This document shows, in pieces, positions 1 through 9,178 of a stretch of 64,000 nucleotides of DNA. Origin of the DNA: Brucellaceae bacterium (GTDB taxonomy: Bacteria; Pseudomonadota; Alphaproteobacteria; Rhizobiales; Rhizobiaceae); NCBI GenBank assembly GCA_020637775.1, contig JACKJV010000003.1, positions 1 to 64,000 on the forward strand, written 5' to 3'. The first letter of the stretch is position 1; every line of letters starts with the position of its first letter. The notes below the pieces were generated by a model. The model had not been told where the DNA came from and did no database searches. It saw only the letters and a list, made by a program, of their open reading frames with translations. A program made the translations under genes and the position numbers.

Positions 1-1
1 C

Positions 2-1759
2 GTCCTCGGTTTCTACCGCAGCCAGTTGCTCGACGAGCATGCCCGGGCGTCACTTGAAGTGAACCATCTGCTCGAAGCCACGCTGGAAAACGCGATGCTC
101 AAGCGGGACATTCCCGGCCTGAGCGGGATCGTCAAGCGTCTTGGAATGCAGGAAGGGATCGCCGGTGTCATGATCCTTGATCCCGACGGTGAAGTGCGCT
201 TCTCCTCAACGGACACGAGGCCCGGAGCCCGGCTTCGCGACGACGAGATCGCAGCGGCGCTGGCGGACAGGACGCCAAGGACCGTCTTCACGCAGGGTGC
301 GCAGGGAGGGCAATGGCTTCGTTCGATCAATCCGGTTCACAATCAGCCAGCCTGCAAGGAATGCCACGGTACACAGCTCGAAAGCCCCATCAACGGCGTG
401 CTTGTCGTCGATTATGATGCAGCCGGAATCCGGGCCAGCGCGTGGCGTACCGCCGGTGTCCTCGGAATCAGCGGTCTTGTTGTCATTCTTGCCAGCGGAC
501 TGGGAATCTGGCTTGCCATCGACCGTCTGGTCCTGGCCCGCGTGTCCCTCTTGCGCGACGCAAGCGAACGCATTGCCGGTGGCGCGCTGGATACGCGCGC
601 GCCTGTTCAGGGCGAGGACGAGGTTGCAGGCTGCGCACAGGCGTTCAACCGCATGGCGGACCGGGTGGAAACCATGGTCGATCACGTCGCGCACGCCGAG
701 AGGTCGTTGCAAACCGTCATCGATTCGATCCCCGACGGCGTGCGCGTGATCGATGACACGTTCAATATCGTCAAGGCAAACGATGCCTATTGCGCACAGA
801 TCGGCCGAGCAAAGGAGCAGGTGATCGGCGAAAAATGCTACCGCTCCAGCCACGGGCGCAGTGAACCCTGTCCGCAGACGCTTGTCACCTGTCCTGTCGT
901 GGCGTTGCGTGATCCGGCACGCTCCGCTGTCAAGTTCACCGACGTTCATCTGGCGAGCGGCGGCAGGCAGGTTTCTGTCGAGGTTTCGGCTGCCCGTGCC
1001 GATGTCCCGTCGACGCGAGGCATTACCCGGTGCGTCGTGGAATCCGTGCGCGACCTGTCACAGGATGTTGTCATGTCACAGAAGCAACGCCTGTCGGAAA
1101 TCGGTCTCCTGGCAACCGGCGTCGCGCACGAGATTCACAATCCCCTTTCCTCCATCGAACTGGCGCTCTCCGCCATCCAGGAGTCCTTGCCGGACAAGGC
1201 GCTGCCGCAGGCCCACAGGCATTACATCGACATCGCAAGAACCGAGATCGAAAAATGCCTGAGCGTGACCGACAGCCTGATGCGCCTCAGCGAACCGCCG
1301 CGCGAGAAGGAACTTGTTTCCCTCAATTCCCTCATCCCGGACGTGATGGCGCTTCTTTCCTTCCAGTTCGAACAGGCCGGCATCGCATGGGAACTGGAAA
1401 TCGAGCCGGGATTGCGCGTTCTTGCCTCCGATGGCGACTTGCGCATGATCACGGTCAATCTCACGCAGAACGCTATTCACGCCATGCCGCGAGGCGGGAC
1501 ATTCCGTATTGACGGTGAGAGCGCCGGCGCCCGCGTCATTCTGCGCTTCCGCGACACCGGAACGGGCATTGCCGCCGATGACCTTGACAGGATATTTCTG
1601 CCCTTCTGGAGCAGGCGTGCCGATGGCACGACCGGTCGCGGCCTTGGCTTGTCCATCTGCAAGGCAATCGTCGAGAACTGTGGCGGCGAGATCGCTGTCG
1701 ACAGCGTGGAGGGAAAGGGGACGCAGTTCATGATCGTCTTGCCGGCTGCCGATGCCTGA
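2..1759 (+). CDS. Sensor histidine kinase with periplasmic CXXCH heme motif (5' partial)
   Basis: The frame is open to the left window edge, so the N-terminus and first membrane helix are missing; the first in-window start codon, a TTG at 26, is probably internal. Numbering from that TTG, a presumed periplasmic segment carries CKECH at residues 110-114, the covalent c-type heme signature. It is followed by a membrane helix (about 142-170), a HAMP linker, a PAS domain (about 228-345) with Cys271, Cys282 and Cys289, a HisKA domain with HEIHNP (His369) and a HATPase domain with GLGLS near the C-terminus. The role is autophosphorylation and transfer to the response regulator whose start overlaps this stop by 8 bases. 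Heme binding is inferred from the motif; the signal could be redox state, oxygen or NO. The kinase family is clear, the ligand is not. Confidence 0.9.
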   Translation, partial: VLGFYRSQLLDEHARASLEVNHLLEATLENAMLKRDIPGLSGIVKRLGMQEGIAGVMILDPDGEVRFSSTDTRPGARLRDDEIAAALADRTPRTVFTQGAQGGQWLRSINPVHNQPACKECHGTQLESPINGVLVVDYDAAGIRASAWRTAGVLGISGLVVILASGLGIWLAIDRLVLARVSLLRDASERIAGGALDTRAPVQGEDEVAGCAQAFNRMADRVETMVDHVAHAERSLQTVIDSIPDGVRVIDDTFNIVKANDAYCAQIGRAKEQVIGEKCYRSSHGRSEPCPQTLVTCPVVALRDPARSAVKFTDVHLASGGRQVSVEVSAARADVPSTRGITRCVVESVRDLSQDVVMSQKQRLSEIGLLATGVAHEIHNPLSSIELALSAIQESLPDKALPQAHRHYIDIARTEIEKCLSVTDSLMRLSEPPREKELVSLNSLIPDVMALLSFQFEQAGIAWELEIEPGLRVLASDGDLRMITVNLTQNAIHAMPRGGTFRIDGESAGARVILRFRDTGTGIAADDLDRIFLPFWSRRADGTTGRGLGLSICKAIVENCGGEIAVDSVEGKGTQFMIVLPAADA

Positions 1760-3125
1760 GCGGACCAGGTCACGGACGCGCAATGCGGGCCGTGTGCTTG
1801 TCATCGAGGATGACAACACGCTCAACCGTCTGCTTGTCGATCAGTTGACCCGGCTCGGCTTCGAGCCGCGCGGGGTGACGTCACGCAAGGATGCGGACCG
1901 GGCCGTTGGCGAATTCGAACCCGCCCTGGCACTGCTCGACATGCGGCTGCCCGACATGGACGGGATCGACTACCTGCCCGAGTTGTCGCAACAATGCCCC
2001 GTCATCATCCTCACCGCCTTCGGCTCCATCGCCCAGGCGGTCGAGGCAGTGAAGGCAGGCGCTTCGGAATATCTCGTCAAGCCGGTCTCGGGTCAAAGCC
2101 TTGAACTGGCCATTTCACGCGTGCTGGAAAAGGCCGAACTGCGGCGCTCGGCCGAGTTCTGGGAATCGCGTGCGAAGTCATCGGCCGGCCCGAACATCAT
2201 CGGCGAAAGCGCTGCCATCAAGGATGTCCGGCGCATGATTTCAATCGTCGCCGGAGCGGATACGACGGTTCTGGTTCTCGGTGAAAGCGGCGTCGGCAAG
2301 GAACTTGTGGCCCAGGCCGTACATGCCAATTCCAACAGGGCCGACAAGCATTTCGTTGCCATCGACTGTGCGTCCCTGCAGGAAACGCTTTTCGAATCCG
2401 AACTCTTCGGCCACGAACGCGGCTCGTTCACCGGCGCGGACCGCCGCAAGGAAGGTCTCATCGAGATCGCCGATGGCGGGACGGTTTTTCTCGATGAGAT
2501 CGGCGAGATCAGCCCTGCCATCCAGGCCAAGCTTCTCCGTGTCCTCGAGACGGGCAAGTTCCGCCGCCTTGGCGGCACACGTGACCTCGAATCCGACGTT
2601 CGCTTTGTCGCCGCCACCAATCGTGACCTGCGCACCATGGCCAATGGCCAGGAATTCCGCAGCGACCTCTACTACCGGCTGTCCCCGTTCGAAATCCTGG
2701 TGCCGCCCTTGCGCGAGCGCCGCGAAGACATCCCCGCCCTGGCCGAGTTCTTTCTCGCCAACCGCAAGTTCTCGCGCAACATCGCCAAGCAGTTCGCGCC
2801 CTCCGCGCTCAAGGCGCTCACGCGCTATGGCTGGCCCGGCAACATCCGGGAATTGCGAAACGTGGTCGAGCGGGCCTTTCTCATTTCCGGCAGGAGCGCC
2901 AGGATCCTGCCCGAGCACATCTCGCTGCCGGAAGGCGACGGCAAGGACAAGACCGGCATCTCCCTGTCATTCGCCAGCGAACCGACGCTTGACGAATTGC
3001 GCGATGCCTATGTCGCCCGGCTCATGGACAGGCACGGCGGCAATCGCCAGGAACTGGCCGCGCGCCTGGGGATCAGCGAGCGCAATGTCTACAGAATCCT
3101 GGCGCGTCTGAAGGACCTGGGCTGA
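1752..3125 (+). CDS. Sigma-54-dependent response regulator, NtrC family
   Basis: Full-length NtrC-type activator of 457 residues. The receiver domain (about 15-125) has the phospho-acceptor Asp63 and Lys110. The AAA+ domain has Walker A GESGVGKE (177-184), the sigma-54 contact loop as GSFTGA (224-229; the usual form is GAFTGA) and Walker B TVFLDE (244-249). The C-terminus (about 415-457) is a Fis-type helix-turn-helix. The start overlaps the kinase stop by 8 bases, so the two are translationally coupled and should form one two-component system. It is expected to activate a -24/-12 promoter, but I see no convincing GG-N10-GC element in the cbbR-cbbF intergenic region, so its targets are unknown and may lie upstream of the window. 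Confidence 0.95.
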   Translation: MPERTRSRTRNAGRVLVIEDDNTLNRLLVDQLTRLGFEPRGVTSRKDADRAVGEFEPALALLDMRLPDMDGIDYLPELSQQCPVIILTAFGSIAQAVEAVKAGASEYLVKPVSGQSLELAISRVLEKAELRRSAEFWESRAKSSAGPNIIGESAAIKDVRRMISIVAGADTTVLVLGESGVGKELVAQAVHANSNRADKHFVAIDCASLQETLFESELFGHERGSFTGADRRKEGLIEIADGGTVFLDEIGEISPAIQAKLLRVLETGKFRRLGGTRDLESDVRFVAATNRDLRTMANGQEFRSDLYYRLSPFEILVPPLRERREDIPALAEFFLANRKFSRNIAKQFAPSALKALTRYGWPGNIRELRNVVERAFLISGRSARILPEHISLPEGDGKDKTGISLSFASEPTLDELRDAYVARLMDRHGGNRQELAARLGISERNVYRILARLKDLG

Positions 3126-3174
3126 CCGCCGGTCGCGGCCAGCCCCGTCCGCCGGTCCCGCGGCCGCCGGTCAG
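3122..3174. terminator. Convergent inverted repeat between the response regulator and ppk2
   Basis: An imperfect GC-rich inverted repeat starts with CTGACCG and ends with CGGTCAG. The TGA stop of the plus-strand regulator and the stop of the minus-strand ppk2 lie inside its two arms. There is no strong T tract, so a bidirectional terminator is likely by position rather than proven by sequence. Confidence 0.5.
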
Positions 3175-4091
3175 TATTTCTGCGGCACATAAAGCTCCGG
3201 CGGCAGCACGGCCCGTTCATAATCCGGGTTGAACACCCTTTCGGGCAGCGTGATTTCCTCGCTGGGCACATCCTCATAGGGGAAAAGCGTGAGCAGGTGG
3301 TCGATGCAGTTCAGCCGCGCGCGCTTCTTGTCATTGCCTTCCACGATATACCACGGTGCTTCTGGAATGTTCGTGCGGGCGAAGGTTTCCTCCTTGGCCT
3401 TGGTATAGTGCTCCCAGCGCACCCGCGACTGCAGGTCCATCGGCGAAAGCTTCCACTGCTTGAGCGGATCGTGGATGCGCATGAGAAAGCGCAATTGCTG
3501 TTCCTCGTCGGTGATGGAGAACCAGTATTTCACCAGCTTTATCCCGTCGCGGGCCAGCATCTTTTCAAACTCCGGCACGTCCTGGAAAAACTGCTCCACC
3601 TGGTCGGGTGTGGCAAAGCCCATGACGCGCTCGACGCCGGCCCGGTTGTACCAGGACCGGTCGAACAGGACGATTTCGCCACCGGCGGGAAGATGCGGTA
3701 CATAGCGCTGGAAATACCACTGCGTCTTCTCGCGGTCCGAGGGCGCGGGCAGGGCGACCGTGCGCACCACGCGCGGATTGAGCCGTTGCGTGATGCGCTT
3801 GATGACGCCGCCCTTGCCGGCCGAATCGCGGCCTTCGAAGATCACCACCACCTTCTGGCGGCTATGGACGACCCAATCCTGCAGCTTGATCAGTTCAGCC
3901 TGCAGGCGCAGCAATGCACGGAAATAGTCCTTGCGCGCAATGGTCTCGCCATGGGCACGCTGGTAGATCTTCCTGATCTCCATGGAGAGCGCGGCATCTT
4001 CCAGTTCCAGTTCGTAATCCTCGTCCAGCGTGTCGGCCAGTTCCGCTTCAAGCCAGTCCATGGCTCCGCTGTCGATGGTGTTGTCGTCCAT
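3171..4091 (-). CDS. ppk2: Polyphosphate kinase 2 family protein
   Basis: 306 residues, matching one-domain PPK2 enzymes that phosphorylate nucleoside diphosphates from polyphosphate or run the reverse reaction. Walker A is EGRDSAGKGG (about 86-95), Walker B DRSWYNRAGVE (about 144-154), followed by the lid region ERVMGF. I chose the ATG at 4091 because GGGGGAAAGG sits just upstream on the minus strand; the longer frame to 4181 would run almost to the end of cbbR and adds 30 unconserved residues. It lies downstream of cbbR on the same strand, 93 bases after the cbbR stop, and could be cotranscribed with it. A role in ATP/GTP supply for carbon fixation is only inference. Confidence 0.93.
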   Translation of the reverse strand: MDDNTIDSGAMDWLEAELADTLDEDYELELEDAALSMEIRKIYQRAHGETIARKDYFRALLRLQAELIKLQDWVVHSRQKVVVIFEGRDSAGKGGVIKRITQRLNPRVVRTVALPAPSDREKTQWYFQRYVPHLPAGGEIVLFDRSWYNRAGVERVMGFATPDQVEQFFQDVPEFEKMLARDGIKLVKYWFSITDEEQQLRFLMRIHDPLKQWKLSPMDLQSRVRWEHYTKAKEETFARTNIPEAPWYIVEGNDKKRARLNCIDHLLTLFPYEDVPSEEITLPERVFNPDYERAVLPPELYVPQKY

Positions 4092-4184
4092 TGCCTTTCC
4101 CCCGCATTCGCGTGACTTGCGCATTCGATAAAGCGCATCTTGCAACAGTTTCGTGACAATCCCGGTTCGCGGCAACGACACAGA

Positions 4185-5126
4185 TCAAGCCAGCGATGCC
4201 ACCGGATAGGTTTTTTCCAGGATCGGCAGCAATTGCGGCCCCTTGCGGCGCAGGAAATCGTCCAGTGCCAGCATGGCCGGCGTGGGGCTGCGGTCGCCAT
4301 GGCGCACCGAAAACCATTGCCGGCGAATGGGCGTGCCCTCGACATCCAGCACGGCCAGTGTGCCCGCGCGCATCTCGTGCTCGATCGTGTGGCCGGAAAT
4401 GAACGCGATGCCGAGGCCTGCCATCACGGCCTGCTTGATGGTTTCGTTGGAGTCCATCTCCGACATGGCCAGTTCGCTCTCCCCGCCCTCGCCGGCCATG
4501 AAGAACTCGAAGGAGGCGCGTGTGCCGGAGCCGCGTTCGCGCACGATGAATGTCTGGCGGATCAGGTCCTGGCGCAAAATGTCGCGGCGGCGGGCCAGCG
4601 CATGGGCCGGATGGGCGATGAACACCAGCGGATGATCGCCGAACAGCGTGGCCTGGACACTGAAATGCTTCGGCGGACGCCCCATCAGCGCCATGTCGAT
4701 TTCGTGCCGTTCCAGCATGGCGATCACATCGGTCCGGTTGGCCGTGGTCAAGGTTATGTCAATGCCCGGATGTGCCGCCGTGAAGGCGGCGATGATGCGC
4801 GGTGCAAAGTATTTGCCCGTCGAAACCACGCCCAGCCGCACCCGGCCGGCCCTCAGTCCCTTTTGCTCAAGTATCCGTTCTTCCAGCGTTTCCAGCTCGT
4901 CCACGATCCGCTGTGCCGCCTCCAGCGCGATCTGGCCTGCCTCGGTGGGAATGGTCCCGGTGCGGGTGCGGATGAAGAGCTGCGCACCCAGCTCCTCCTC
5001 CAGTTGGCGCAGCTGGATGGTGACCGCAGGCGAAGTCAGCCCCAGCGCCTGCGCGGCGGTGGAAATCTTGCGGTGCTGGCGCAGCGCCAGCAAGGTTCGC
5101 AACTGTCGGATCGAGGCGTTGATCAT
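4185..5126 (-). CDS. cbbR: LysR-type regulator CbbR
   Basis: 313 residues with an N-terminal winged helix-turn-helix (about 1-60, containing ISTAAQALGLTSPAVTIQLR) and a periplasmic-binding-like effector domain (about 90-300). It is divergent from the Calvin operon across a 95-bp AT-rich intergenic region, the classic cbbR position, and the sequence fits the CbbR branch. CbbR proteins activate cbb operons in response to metabolites such as RuBP, PEP or NADPH. Its own promoter appears to overlap a palindromic candidate operator, which suggests autoregulation. Confidence 0.95.
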   Translation of the reverse strand: MINASIRQLRTLLALRQHRKISTAAQALGLTSPAVTIQLRQLEEELGAQLFIRTRTGTIPTEAGQIALEAAQRIVDELETLEERILEQKGLRAGRVRLGVVSTGKYFAPRIIAAFTAAHPGIDITLTTANRTDVIAMLERHEIDMALMGRPPKHFSVQATLFGDHPLVFIAHPAHALARRRDILRQDLIRQTFIVRERGSGTRASFEFFMAGEGGESELAMSEMDSNETIKQAVMAGLGIAFISGHTIEHEMRAGTLAVLDVEGTPIRRQWFSVRHGDRSPTPAMLALDDFLRRKGPQLLPILEKTYPVASLA

Positions 5127-5221
5127 CGATAAACTAAAAATATTTTACACGATCTTATAATAGAATAAATTTTACAAACATTCAAGTTCCTGCACACATT
5201 CCGGCCATGGAGGAGACACCC
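5127..5221. promoter_or_regulatory. cbbR-cbbF divergent promoter and candidate CbbR operator
   Basis: This is an AT-rich island in a GC-rich genome. On the minus strand TTGAAT (5185-5180) and TATTAT (5162-5157) are separated by 17 bases, a good sigma-70 promoter for cbbR. A perfect inverted repeat TTAT-N6-ATAA (5155-5168) covers that -10; it also reads as TTA-N8-TAA, matching the TNA-N7/8-TNA pattern described for CbbR. The heptamer TTTTACA occurs at 5143-5149 and 5170-5176, 27 bases apart. On the plus strand TTTACA (5144-5149) and TAAATT (5166-5171), 16 bases apart, are possible cbbF promoter elements. No -24/-12 sigma-54 element is apparent. Confidence 0.6.
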
Positions 5222-6271
5222 ATGGCTGGACAGACACTGCATGCATTCCTGCGATCCGGCGACTTTGCCGGCCACGCCCATGCCGGCGCGATCGCCGGCG
5301 TCATCATGGGGCTGGCCGGCAAGGCCGTCGAGGTGCGCAAGCTCACCAAGCAGGGCGCGCTCATCAAGGGCTTTGCGGCCTCCCGCGGCGAGACCAATGC
5401 CGATGGCGACACCCAGAAGGACCTGGATGTGGTGGCCGACGGCATGTTCCTGGAAGCTGCCCGCAAGGAGGCTGTTGCCCTCTACGGATCGGAGGAGAAC
5501 AACTTTCCGATCCTGCTCGATCCCGACAAGCCGCTGGCGCTGGCCATCGACCCGCTCGACGGTTCCTCCAACATCGAGACCAATGTCTCGATCGGCACGA
5601 TCTTTTCCGTCCTGCCGGTCGAGGGCGATCCGCGCGTTGCACCCGAAGCCTCCTTTCTGCAATCGGGCAGGCACCAGCTTGCAGCCGGCTTCTTCATCTA
5701 TGGGCCGCAACTGGCGCTCGTCCTGACCGTCGGTTCCGGGACGCGCATCTTTGTCCACACGCCGAAACTGGGCGATTTTGTCGAGGCCTACAGCTCGGTT
5801 TCCATTGCGGACAAGGCGGGCGAGTTTGCCATCAACGCATCGAATTACCGGCATTGGGAGGATGCTGTCCGCCTATATGTCGATGATTGCTTGGCCGGCG
5901 CGGACGGGCCGCGCGAACGTGACTTCAACATGCGCTGGATCGCCTCGCTGGTCGCCGAGACCTATCGCATCCTCGTGCGCGGCGGCGTTTTCCTCTATCC
6001 CGGCGACAGGCGAAAGGGCTATTCGGCCGGCGGTCTGCGCCTCGTCTACGAAGCCAATCCGATCGCCTTCCTGATCGAACAGGCCGGCGGCAAGGCCACC
6101 GACACGGTCAACCGCATCCTCGATCTCGTGCCCGCCACACTGCACCAGCGCACGCCACTGGTCTTCGGTTCAGCCGGCGAAGTGGAGCGTATCGCCCGCT
6201 ACCACGTCGACCCCGCCATGATTTCGGAGCGCTCGCCGCTGTTCGGCAAGCGCGGCCTGTTCCGCGTCTGA
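5222..6271 (+). CDS. cbbF: Class I fructose-1,6-bisphosphatase
   Basis: Hydrolyses fructose 1,6-bisphosphate (and possibly sedoheptulose 1,7-bisphosphate) in the regenerative part of the Calvin cycle. The protein has 349 residues; the metal and substrate motif DPLDGSSN is at about 110-117, preceded by acidic Glu91/Glu92. The ATG at 5222 is preferred over an in-frame ATG at 5207 because GGAGGAG (5209-5215) is an ideal ribosome-binding site for 5222 and overlaps the upstream codon. First gene of the cbb operon; cbbP follows after 10 bases. Confidence 0.96.
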   Translation: MAGQTLHAFLRSGDFAGHAHAGAIAGVIMGLAGKAVEVRKLTKQGALIKGFAASRGETNADGDTQKDLDVVADGMFLEAARKEAVALYGSEENNFPILLDPDKPLALAIDPLDGSSNIETNVSIGTIFSVLPVEGDPRVAPEASFLQSGRHQLAAGFFIYGPQLALVLTVGSGTRIFVHTPKLGDFVEAYSSVSIADKAGEFAINASNYRHWEDAVRLYVDDCLAGADGPRERDFNMRWIASLVAETYRILVRGGVFLYPGDRRKGYSAGGLRLVYEANPIAFLIEQAGGKATDTVNRILDLVPATLHQRTPLVFGSAGEVERIARYHVDPAMISERSPLFGKRGLFRV

Positions 6272-6281
6272 GGAAGAACCC

Positions 6282-7151
6282 ATGTCCGCCAAGCATCCCA
6301 TCATATCCATCACCGGCTCCTCGGGTGCCGGCACGACCACGGTCAAGGAGACCTTCGGCAAGATCTTTTCCCGCGAGGGCGTCACCGCCGCCTTTATCGA
6401 GGGCGACGCCTTCCACCGTTTCGACCGCCAGGCCATGAAGCAACGCATAGCCGAGGAAAAGGCGCAGGGCCGCGACTTCACGCACTTCTCCGCCGAGGCG
6501 AACGAACTGGAAATTCTCGAAAGCGTTTTCGAGGAATATGGCCGCCGGGGCAGGGGGCGCACCCGCCACTACATCCATGACGAGGACGAGGCCGAACGCT
6601 ATGGCGCCGCGCCCGGCACCTTCACCGAATGGCAGGAATTTGGCGACACCGACCTGCTCTTCTATGAGGGCCTGCATGGCTGCGCTGTGACCGACAAGGT
6701 CAATCTCGCCCGCCATGGCGATCTGAAGATCGGCGTCGTGCCGGTTATCAACCTGGAATGGATCCAGAAGATCCACCGCGACAAGGCCGCCCGCGGCTAT
6801 TCCACCGAGGCGGTCACCGACACCATCTTGCGCCGCATGCACGATTACGTGCACTACATCTGCCCGCAATTCTCCCATACCGACATCAATTTCCAGCGCG
6901 TGCCCATCGTGGACACGTCCAATCCCTTCGTGGCGCGATGGATCCCCACGCCGGCGGAATCGATCCTCGTCATCCGCTTCGCCAATCCGCGCGGCATCGA
7001 CTTCCCCTACCTGCTGTCCATGCTGCACGACAGCTACATGTCGCGGGCCAATTCCATCGTCGTGCCCGGCGACAAGCTCGACCTCGCCATGCAGCTCATC
7101 TTCACGCCGCTCATCCACAAGCTGGTCGAGCGCAAGCGCCGCATGGCCTGA
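6282..7151 (+). CDS. cbbP: Phosphoribulokinase
   Basis: 289 residues, the length of the bacterial octameric class I enzyme. It phosphorylates ribulose 5-phosphate with ATP to give RuBP, a step dedicated to the Calvin cycle. The P-loop GSSGAGTTT is at residues 12-20. It sits between cbbF and cbbT with short gaps, consistent with a single transcript. Confidence 0.97.
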   Translation: MSAKHPIISITGSSGAGTTTVKETFGKIFSREGVTAAFIEGDAFHRFDRQAMKQRIAEEKAQGRDFTHFSAEANELEILESVFEEYGRRGRGRTRHYIHDEDEAERYGAAPGTFTEWQEFGDTDLLFYEGLHGCAVTDKVNLARHGDLKIGVVPVINLEWIQKIHRDKAARGYSTEAVTDTILRRMHDYVHYICPQFSHTDINFQRVPIVDTSNPFVARWIPTPAESILVIRFANPRGIDFPYLLSMLHDSYMSRANSIVVPGDKLDLAMQLIFTPLIHKLVERKRRMA

Positions 7152-7168
7152 CCACGGGAGCCTGCTCG

Positions 7169-9178
7169 ATGAACATGACCTTGACCACTCCGGCCACCGC
7201 CGCCGCCGAGCGCGACATGGCCAATGCCATCCGCGTATTGGCCATGGATGCCGTGCAGAAGGCCAATTCCGGCCATCCCGGCATGCCCATGGGCATGGCC
7301 GACGCGGTGACCGTTCTCTTCAACCGTTTCGTGAAGATCGATCCGTCCAGGCCGGACTGGCCTGACCGCGACCGCTTCGTGCTGTCCGCCGGCCATGGCT
7401 CCATGCTGCTTTATGCGGTCCATCACCTGCTTGGTTTTGCCGACATGACCGCGGCCGCATTGCGGGACTTCCGCCAGTTGGGGGCGCCGACCGCCGGTCA
7501 TCCGGAATACGGCCATGCGCTGGGCATCGAGACGACAACGGGCCCGCTGGGACAGGGCATCACAACGGCTGTCGGCATGGCGCTGGCCGAGCGCATGATG
7601 GCCGCGCGCTTCGGCCACAAGCTGGTCGACCATTTCACCTATGTGGTGGCCGGCGACGGCTGCCTGCAGGAAGGCATCAGCCATGAAGCCATCGACCTTG
7701 CCGGCCATCTGAAGCTCTCCCGCCTCATCGTGCTGTGGGATGACAACGGCATTTCCATCGACGGCAAGACCTCGCTGGCCACGTCCATGAACCAGCCCAT
7801 GCGCTTCCGGGCTGCCGGCTGGGATGTGCATGCGGTGGACGGGCATGACCATGAGGCCGTCGCCGCGGCAATCGCCAAGGCGCGGACCACCGGCAAGCCT
7901 TCTCTCATCGCCTGCCGGACGGTCATCGGCAAGGGCGCCCCCAACAAGCAGGGATCGCACAAGACCCATGGCGCACCGCTGGGCGCCGACGAGGTGGCCG
8001 CCGCGCGCCTGCATCTGGGCTGGACGGCCGCACCCTTCGAGGTGCCGGATGCGGTGCGCACGGCCTGGGAGGCGGTGGCCGCGCGCGGTCGCGCCGAACG
8101 CAAGCTCTGGCAGCAGCGCCACGACGCGGCCCGTTTGCGCAAGGCCTTCGACCGGGCGCTGGCCCGTGACCTGCCCTCGCTGATGAAGCGCCGGCTGGAG
8201 CGCTTCCGCCGCACCCACCAGGCCGCCGCCACGAAGACGGCCACCCGGCAGGCGTCGCAAATGGTGCTGGATGTCATCAATGAAGCAACTCCTCTGACCA
8301 CAGGCGGCTCCGCCGATCTCACCGGCTCGAACCTGACGCAGACGAAGAACCTGGCACCGGTCGCACCCGGCCGCTTCAAGGGACGCTACATTCACTACGG
8401 CATCCGCGAACACGCCATGGCTGCGGTCATGAATGGCCTGTCCCTGCATGGTGGCTTCATCCCCTACGGCGGCACCTTCCTCGTCTTTTCCGATTATGCG
8501 CGCGGCGCGATGCGTCTGTCGGCGCTGATGGAACAGCCCGTGGTCTATGTGTTGACCCATGATTCCATCGGTCTGGGCGAGGACGGGCCGACGCATCAGC
8601 CGGTCGAGCATCTGGCCATGCTGCGCGCCACGCCCAACATGAATGTCTTCCGCCCTGCCGACATAATCGAAACGGCTGAATGCTGGGAAATCGCGCTTTG
8701 CGAAACGGCGACGCCCTCGGTGCTCGCCCTGTCGCGCCAGGGCCTGCCCATGCTGCGCGCCCGCCACACCCGCGAGAACCTGTCGGCGCGCGGCGCCTAT
8801 GTGTTGCAGGAAAGCGAACGTGCCCGCGACGTGACGATCATCGCCACCGGCTCGGAAGTGGAAATCGCCCGCGATGCATCCAGCCGGCTGCTGGCCGAAC
8901 ACGGCATTCACGCGGCTGTCGTTTCCATGCCCTCATGGGAAAAGTTCGAGCAGCAGGACGAAGCCTACCAGGCCTCGGTCCTGGGCACGGCACCGCGCAT
9001 CGGCGTGGAAGCGGCTGCGCGTTTGGGCTGGGACCGCTGGCTCGGTCAGGGCGGCCATTTCATCGGCATGCCGGGCTTCGGCGCATCTGCGCCTGCATCC
9101 GATCTCTACCGGCATTTCGGCATCACCGCCGATGCGGTGATCGCGGCCGCGCGGCGCATGACGGGTGCGGCCACATGA
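7169..9178 (+). CDS. cbbT: Transketolase
   Basis: 669 residues, the normal transketolase length. The SGHPGMPMG segment (34-42) holds the catalytic His, and the thiamine diphosphate motif begins at GDG (162-164). A pyrimidine-binding domain and C-terminal domain follow. The ATG at 7169 is chosen because GGGAG lies 8 bases upstream and the protein then begins at the usual transketolase N-terminus; longer in-frame extension runs through cbbP. It moves two-carbon units in RuBP regeneration. Its stop overlaps the next ORF's start (ATGA), so the two are translationally coupled. Confidence 0.97.
   Translation: MNMTLTTPATAAAERDMANAIRVLAMDAVQKANSGHPGMPMGMADAVTVLFNRFVKIDPSRPDWPDRDRFVLSAGHGSMLLYAVHHLLGFADMTAAALRDFRQLGAPTAGHPEYGHALGIETTTGPLGQGITTAVGMALAERMMAARFGHKLVDHFTYVVAGDGCLQEGISHEAIDLAGHLKLSRLIVLWDDNGISIDGKTSLATSMNQPMRFRAAGWDVHAVDGHDHEAVAAAIAKARTTGKPSLIACRTVIGKGAPNKQGSHKTHGAPLGADEVAAARLHLGWTAAPFEVPDAVRTAWEAVAARGRAERKLWQQRHDAARLRKAFDRALARDLPSLMKRRLERFRRTHQAAATKTATRQASQMVLDVINEATPLTTGGSADLTGSNLTQTKNLAPVAPGRFKGRYIHYGIREHAMAAVMNGLSLHGGFIPYGGTFLVFSDYARGAMRLSALMEQPVVYVLTHDSIGLGEDGPTHQPVEHLAMLRATPNMNVFRPADIIETAECWEIALCETATPSVLALSRQGLPMLRARHTRENLSARGAYVLQESERARDVTIIATGSEVEIARDASSRLLAEHGIHAAVVSMPSWEKFEQQDEAYQASVLGTAPRIGVEAAARLGWDRWLGQGGHFIGMPGFGASAPASDLYRHFGITADAVIAAARRMTGAAT

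Noticed and set aside
5127..5221. Sigma-54 (-24/-12) promoter for cbbF that would link it to the NtrC-type regulator
   Set aside because: No GG-N10-GC element lies upstream of the cbbF start in this interval.
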